DNA from: Chitinophagaceae bacterium
GTDB lineage: Bacteria; Bacteroidota; Bacteroidia; Chitinophagales; Chitinophagaceae
Direction of reading: 5' to 3'
Assembly: GCA_025455205.1 (NCBI GenBank)
Contig: JALOMZ010000046.1
Location: 1-8,969, forward strand
Length of the DNA: 8,969 bases
A model generated the notes under the pieces. The model worked only from the letters and a program-made list of their open reading frames with translations, ran no database searches and was not told the origin of the DNA. The translations under genes were made by a program, and so were the position numbers. The first letter of the stretch is position 1. Every line of letters starts with the position of its first letter. Below, piece by piece: positions 6,853 to 8,969 of this stretch.

Positions 6853-7371
6853 TTAGTTATAGGATCCGCCCCGGCCAAACATCTCGTCGTCCTTGTCAAT
6901 GCGTGTCTGGTCTTCCAGCGGGAATTCCTTGCGCAGCGGGAAATAGTCCATTTCATCCACGTTGAGGATGCGCTTCAGCTTGGGATGACCCACGAAGTTC
7001 ACGCCGAAGAAATCATAGGTTTCCCGCTCCATCCAGTTGGCGCCCGGGAAGATGCTGGTGGCGGTGAATACATCCGGCGTTTCCACGGCGGTGAACACCT
7101 TCAGCCGCAGCCGCACATTGGCCACCAGGTTGTGGAGGTGGTATACCACGGCCAGTTCGGCACCCGTTTGTTCAGGATAGTGCACTGCGCAGATATCCGT
7201 AAGGAAGCGGAACGACAATTCCTCTTCCTCATAGAGGTACTGGAGGATTTTGAGGTTCAGCTCTTTGGGTGCTATCACGGTGAGCATATCATAGGATTCC
7301 TCCCATTGCAGCACGCCGGCTCCAAATTTTTCATTCAGTTTTTCCTGTATGCGTTCGTGTGTCAGCATCAT
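6853..7371 (-). CDS. nuoC: NADH-quinone oxidoreductase subunit C (30-kDa type)
   Basis: NuoC is a peripheral-arm structural subunit that packs against NuoD; it has no cofactor. The product is 172 residues. The family signature ERETYDFFGVNFVGHPKLKR lies at 115-134, followed by DYFPLRKEFPLED at 142-154, which is the usual conserved tail of the domain. The N-terminal part has SFRFLTDICAVHYP (53-66), also typical. Two ATG codons lie side by side at 7371 and 7368, so the true start could be one residue shorter. It follows nuoB by 33 bases. Standing as a separate gene before nuoD is the common bacterial arrangement, in contrast to the fused nuoCD of enterobacteria. Confidence 0.97.
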   Translation of the reverse strand: MMLTHERIQEKLNEKFGAGVLQWEESYDMLTVIAPKELNLKILQYLYEEEELSFRFLTDICAVHYPEQTGAELAVVYHLHNLVANVRLRLKVFTAVETPDVFTATSIFPGANWMERETYDFFGVNFVGHPKLKRILNVDEMDYFPLRKEFPLEDQTRIDKDDEMFGRGGSYN

Positions 7372-7404
7372 GTATTCAGCTTATCTGGGGATCATTCATG
7401 GGGT

Positions 7405-7986
7405 TTACTGGATGCCGTATTCTGCCAGCAGTGCCTTGTATTGAGGGCTGTTGCGGCGGCGGATGCTTTCGTTGCCTACCAGTTCCTGCACCTTCATAAA
7501 CCCATCGAGGATGGCTTCGGGGCGGGGCGGGCATCCGGGCACATATACGTCAACCGGAATCACCTGATCTATGCCCTGCAGTACGCTGTAGGTATCGAAA
7601 ATACCGCCGGAAGAGGCACAGGCACCTACGGCAATCACCCAGCGGGGTTCGGCCATCTGCAGGTAAACCTGGCGGAGTACGGGTCCCATCTTCTTGGCAA
7701 TGGTGCCCATTACCATCAGCAGGTCGCACTGGCGGGGGCTGAAGCCTACGCGTTCGCTGCCAAAGCGGGCCAGGTCGTAATGGCTGGCCATGGTGGCCAT
7801 GAACTCGATGCCGCAGCAGCTTGTGGCAAAAGGCAGGGGCCACAGAGAATTCTTACGACCCATACCCACCACTTCGCTCAATTTGGTCATGAAAAAGCCT
7901 TCGCCTTCCACGCCGGGTGGCGGCTCCGCCATCTTAATGGTGTTATTGAACCTTACCGGACGTCCCTGATATATCAGATCACTCAT
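7405..7986 (-). CDS. nuoB: NADH-quinone oxidoreductase subunit B ([4Fe-4S] N2)
   Basis: NuoB (PSST type) holds cluster N2, the last Fe-S centre before quinone. The product is 193 residues. The tandem cysteine pair C57-C58 lies in FATSCCGIEFMA, C123 in GACASSGG and C152 in VPGCPPRPEAIL, which completes the four N2 ligands. The segment HYDLARFGSERVGFSPRQCD (69-88) is also strongly conserved in the family. The N-terminal 45 residues, including AEPPPGVEGEGFFMTKL, vary more between lineages. The start ATG at 7986 is preceded by a 110-base gap after nuoA that contains two competing hairpins about 14 bases upstream of the start, so translation could be modulated by leader structure. Downstream, nuoC follows after 33 bases. 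Confidence 0.98.
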   Translation of the reverse strand: MSDLIYQGRPVRFNNTIKMAEPPPGVEGEGFFMTKLSEVVGMGRKNSLWPLPFATSCCGIEFMATMASHYDLARFGSERVGFSPRQCDLLMVMGTIAKKMGPVLRQVYLQMAEPRWVIAVGACASSGGIFDTYSVLQGIDQVIPVDVYVPGCPPRPEAILDGFMKVQELVGNESIRRRNSPQYKALLAEYGIQ

Positions 7987-8096
7987 AGCTTATGGTGTTT
8001 TATTTTCCGGGGGAAAATACCCCCTGCCTCAATAACAAAAAGAACGAACATCGGTTGCCGGCCATCTGTTAAGGGCCGCCTAACCATCAAGGGCGG
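7987..8096. other. nuoA-nuoB intergenic spacer
   Basis: The 110-base gap holds the competing hairpins at 8001-8024 and a weaker inverted repeat next to the nuoA stop codon (CCGCC at 8076-8080 with GGCGG at 8092-8096, loop 11 bases). I see no open frame, no strong promoter box and no T-run after the weak stem. The gap is longer than the later gaps in the operon, a pattern consistent with differential expression or processing between nuoA and nuoB. Confidence 0.6.
8001..8024 (-). promoter_or_regulatory. Two mutually exclusive hairpins in the nuoA-nuoB spacer
   Basis: Plus-strand 8001-8008 (TATTTTCC) and 8012-8019 (GGAAAATA) form a perfect 8-bp inverted repeat around a GGG loop. The same stretch also has GGGGG at 8009-8013 and CCCCC at 8020-8024, which can pair around the loop AAAATA. 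The two stems share bases, so only one can form at a time. Read as nuo mRNA, the structures end about 14 bases before the nuoB start codon. There is no U-tract after either stem, so they do not look like a terminator. A role in nuoB translation or in mRNA processing after nuoA is possible but inferred. Confidence 0.5.
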
Positions 8097-8483
8097 TCAA
8101 TCCTCCCACTGCAGGGCACCCTTGCGGATGATATAGGTAAAGCCTACCAGGAAAAATCCCACAAACATCAGTACTGCCCAGAATCCATCCCAGCCCAGGG
8201 ATTTAAAATTCACGGCATAGGGGTAAAAGAAGATCACTTCCACGTCGAACAGCACAAAGAGGATGGCCACCAGGAAGTATTTTACGGCCATGGGTTGCCG
8301 GGCATTACCGATCTGCTCAATGCCGCTTTCGAAGTTTTCCAGCTTGTCGCTCGTTTTACGCTTGGGCCCCAGGAAGTGGCTGGCGGCAATCATGGCGGCT
8401 ACAAAGCCTACTGCAAAAAGCAGTTGAATACCAATTGGCAAGTATTGGGAGGGGGTGTTGATTACATCGGCTAGTTGAATCAT
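8097..8483 (-). CDS. nuoA: NADH-quinone oxidoreductase subunit A
   Basis: NuoA (ND3 type) is a small membrane subunit near the quinone entrance of complex I. The product has 128 residues with three likely membrane helices at about 15-38, 67-89 and 100-119. The conserved loop between helices one and two reads LENFESGIEQIGNARQPMAV (48-67), and helix two carries FLVAILFVLFDVEVIFFYPY with acidic residues D80 and E82, positions that are conserved in the family. The loop has FESG, as in E. coli, where mitochondrial ND3 has a cysteine. It is the first gene of the operon, about 80 bases downstream of the terminator of the preceding TPR gene, with a plausible -7 promoter box about 23 bases upstream of the ATG at 8483. 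Confidence 0.96.
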   Translation of the reverse strand: MIQLADVINTPSQYLPIGIQLLFAVGFVAAMIAASHFLGPKRKTSDKLENFESGIEQIGNARQPMAVKYFLVAILFVLFDVEVIFFYPYAVNFKSLGWDGFWAVLMFVGFFLVGFTYIIRKGALQWED

Positions 8484-8505
8484 GCCAGTTTGGTTTGATG
8501 CGCGG

Positions 8506-8513
8506 CAAAAATA
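8506..8513 (-). promoter_or_regulatory. Probable Bacteroidota-type -7 box for the nuo operon
   Basis: On the minus strand this reads TATTTTTG, an exact match to the TAnnTTTG -7 element used by the primary sigma factor of Bacteroidota. It lies 22 bases upstream of the nuoA start codon, which would give a leader of roughly 15-20 bases. I could not find a clear TTTG -33 box at the normal 19-21 base spacing, so the promoter call rests on the -7 box and its position after a terminator and before the first gene. Confidence 0.45.
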
Positions 8514-8556
8514 AGTTCCTGTGTACTAAATACATCGTGGCAGATGGATTTTAGTG

Positions 8557-8587
8557 AAATAAAAATCCCCCGCAGGCGGGGGATTTT
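8557..8587 (-). terminator. Intrinsic terminator after the TPR gene
   Basis: In the minus direction the arms AAAATCCCCCG (8587-8577) and CGGGGGATTTT (8572-8562) form an 11-bp perfect stem with a four-base loop, followed by a U-rich tail (UUUUUAUUU, 8565-8557, partly shared with the stem). It begins 17 bases after the stop codon of the TPR gene and ends upstream of the nuo promoter region. It therefore separates the TPR gene from the nuo operon. Confidence 0.9.
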
Positions 8588-8604
8588 CGTTATTCAAAAG
8601 TCAT

Positions 8605-8969
8605 TTACGGTTTTGGCACCGTTTTGCCCGATGTGGAGGCTCCCTGGGCAGGGCTGCTGCTCTTAAAGGCACCGCTGCCGGTTCCCTTGCCGCCGGTGGC
8701 TTTCAGCAGGCGTTCGGCTTCACTCTTGGCCATGGCGCCGTAGCTGTTGCTGGGGTCTATGGCCAGAATGGCGTTGGCAGACTCGAGGGCCTTGCCATAG
8801 TCCTGGGCCTTCACGAGATAGTAGTACACCTTGTAACCGTGGTTCTGGATGATGCGGCCCTTGTTTTTCACGGTGTCTTTCATCAGGAAGTTGGTGTATT
8901 CATCCACCGCCGGGATTGCGCTACCAGTAGAAGTGTCGGGGTCGGCAGCCACAGCAGCACGGTACTTGA
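8605..8969 (-). CDS. TPR-repeat protein, C-terminal fragment (5' end cut by window)
   Basis: The visible part is the last 120 residues of a protein whose reading frame stays open to the window edge. A GTG at 8952 could be taken as a start, but the residues before it (KYRAA) continue the same helical pattern into VAADPDTS, so the real start is almost certainly outside. The segment NHGYKVYYYLVKAQDYGKAL followed by ESANAILAIDPSNSYGAMAK looks like a tetratricopeptide repeat, with a second one likely running off the edge (YRAAVAADPDTS). The C-terminal 30 or so residues are a low-complexity Gly/Ser/Ala/Lys/Pro tail. TPR proteins are scaffolds for protein contacts; the specific role and partner cannot be read from this fragment. 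The strong terminator just downstream shows that it is not part of the nuo transcript. Confidence 0.75.
   Translation of the reverse strand, partial: KYRAAVAADPDTSTGSAIPAVDEYTNFLMKDTVKNKGRIIQNHGYKVYYYLVKAQDYGKALESANAILAIDPSNSYGAMAKSEAERLLKATGGKGTGSGAFKSSSPAQGASTSGKTVPKP

Noticed and set aside
5390..6856. 488-codon plus-strand open frame opposite nuoD and the nuoD-nuoE spacer
   Set aside because: It is in the same codon register as nuoD and is explained by scarcity of TTA, CTA and TCA codons; the real gene on the minus strand is unambiguous.
7376..7402. Tiny ATG-started frames in the nuoB-nuoC and nuoE-lipoprotein gaps as leader peptides
   Set aside because: They are about seven codons long, have no distinctive residue content and are expected by chance.
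8076..8096. Terminator hairpin right after nuoA
   Set aside because: The stem is only 5 bp with an 11-base loop and is not followed by a U-run in the nuo direction, so termination is unlikely.
6835..8136. 433-codon plus-strand open frame opposite nuoC and nuoB
   Set aside because: nuoC and nuoB happen to share the same register, so one antisense frame stays open across both. No recognisable domain is seen.
8950..8952. GTG as the start of the TPR gene
   Set aside because: The frame remains open upstream to the window edge and the residues before the GTG continue the helical repeat pattern, so the gene is cut by the window and does not start there.

Overview
The window carries most of a respiratory complex I (NADH:quinone oxidoreductase, nuo) operon on the minus strand, from a member of the Bacteroidota. 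I infer the phylum from the short NuoG that ends soon after its ferredoxin-like part, separate nuoC and nuoD genes, weak Shine-Dalgarno leaders, and a TAnnTTTG-type -7 box upstream of nuoA. A Chitinophagaceae-like bacterium fits the moderately GC-rich codon use, but the sequence does not prove the family.

In transcription order (right to left) the window starts with the 3' end of a tetratricopeptide-repeat gene (8605-8969). A strong intrinsic terminator (about 8557-8587) closes that gene. A probable promoter (about 8506-8513) then precedes nuoA (8097-8483), nuoB (7405-7986), nuoC (6853-7371), nuoD (5537-6772), nuoE (4939-5436), an NlpE-like lipoprotein gene (4437-4919), nuoF (3050-4408), an FkbM-family methyltransferase gene (2210-3010), nuoG (1086-2192) and nuoH (1-1067, cut by the window edge). 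All genes face the same way with no overlaps. The later genes sit 17-39 bases apart, while the gaps nuoA-nuoB (110 nt), nuoC-nuoD (80 nt) and nuoD-nuoE (100 nt) are longer, and each holds some repeat or hairpin structure.

NuoE, NuoF and NuoG form the NADH-oxidising module (FMN and Fe-S clusters). NuoB, NuoC and NuoD form the connecting module that takes electrons to quinone through cluster N2. NuoA and NuoH are membrane subunits next to the quinone site. The remaining subunits (nuoI to nuoN) would be expected to the left of base 1 but are not visible.

The unusual points are the two non-nuo genes placed inside the NADH-module genes (an NlpE-like CxxC lipoprotein between nuoE and nuoF, and an FkbM methyltransferase between nuoF and nuoG), a compact NuoG with an altered N7-type cysteine set, a pair of mutually exclusive hairpins before nuoB, and repeat-rich spacers before nuoD and nuoE. 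I saw no RNA genes, CRISPR arrays, insertion sequences or phage genes. The long plus-strand open frames are codon-register shadows of the nuo genes.
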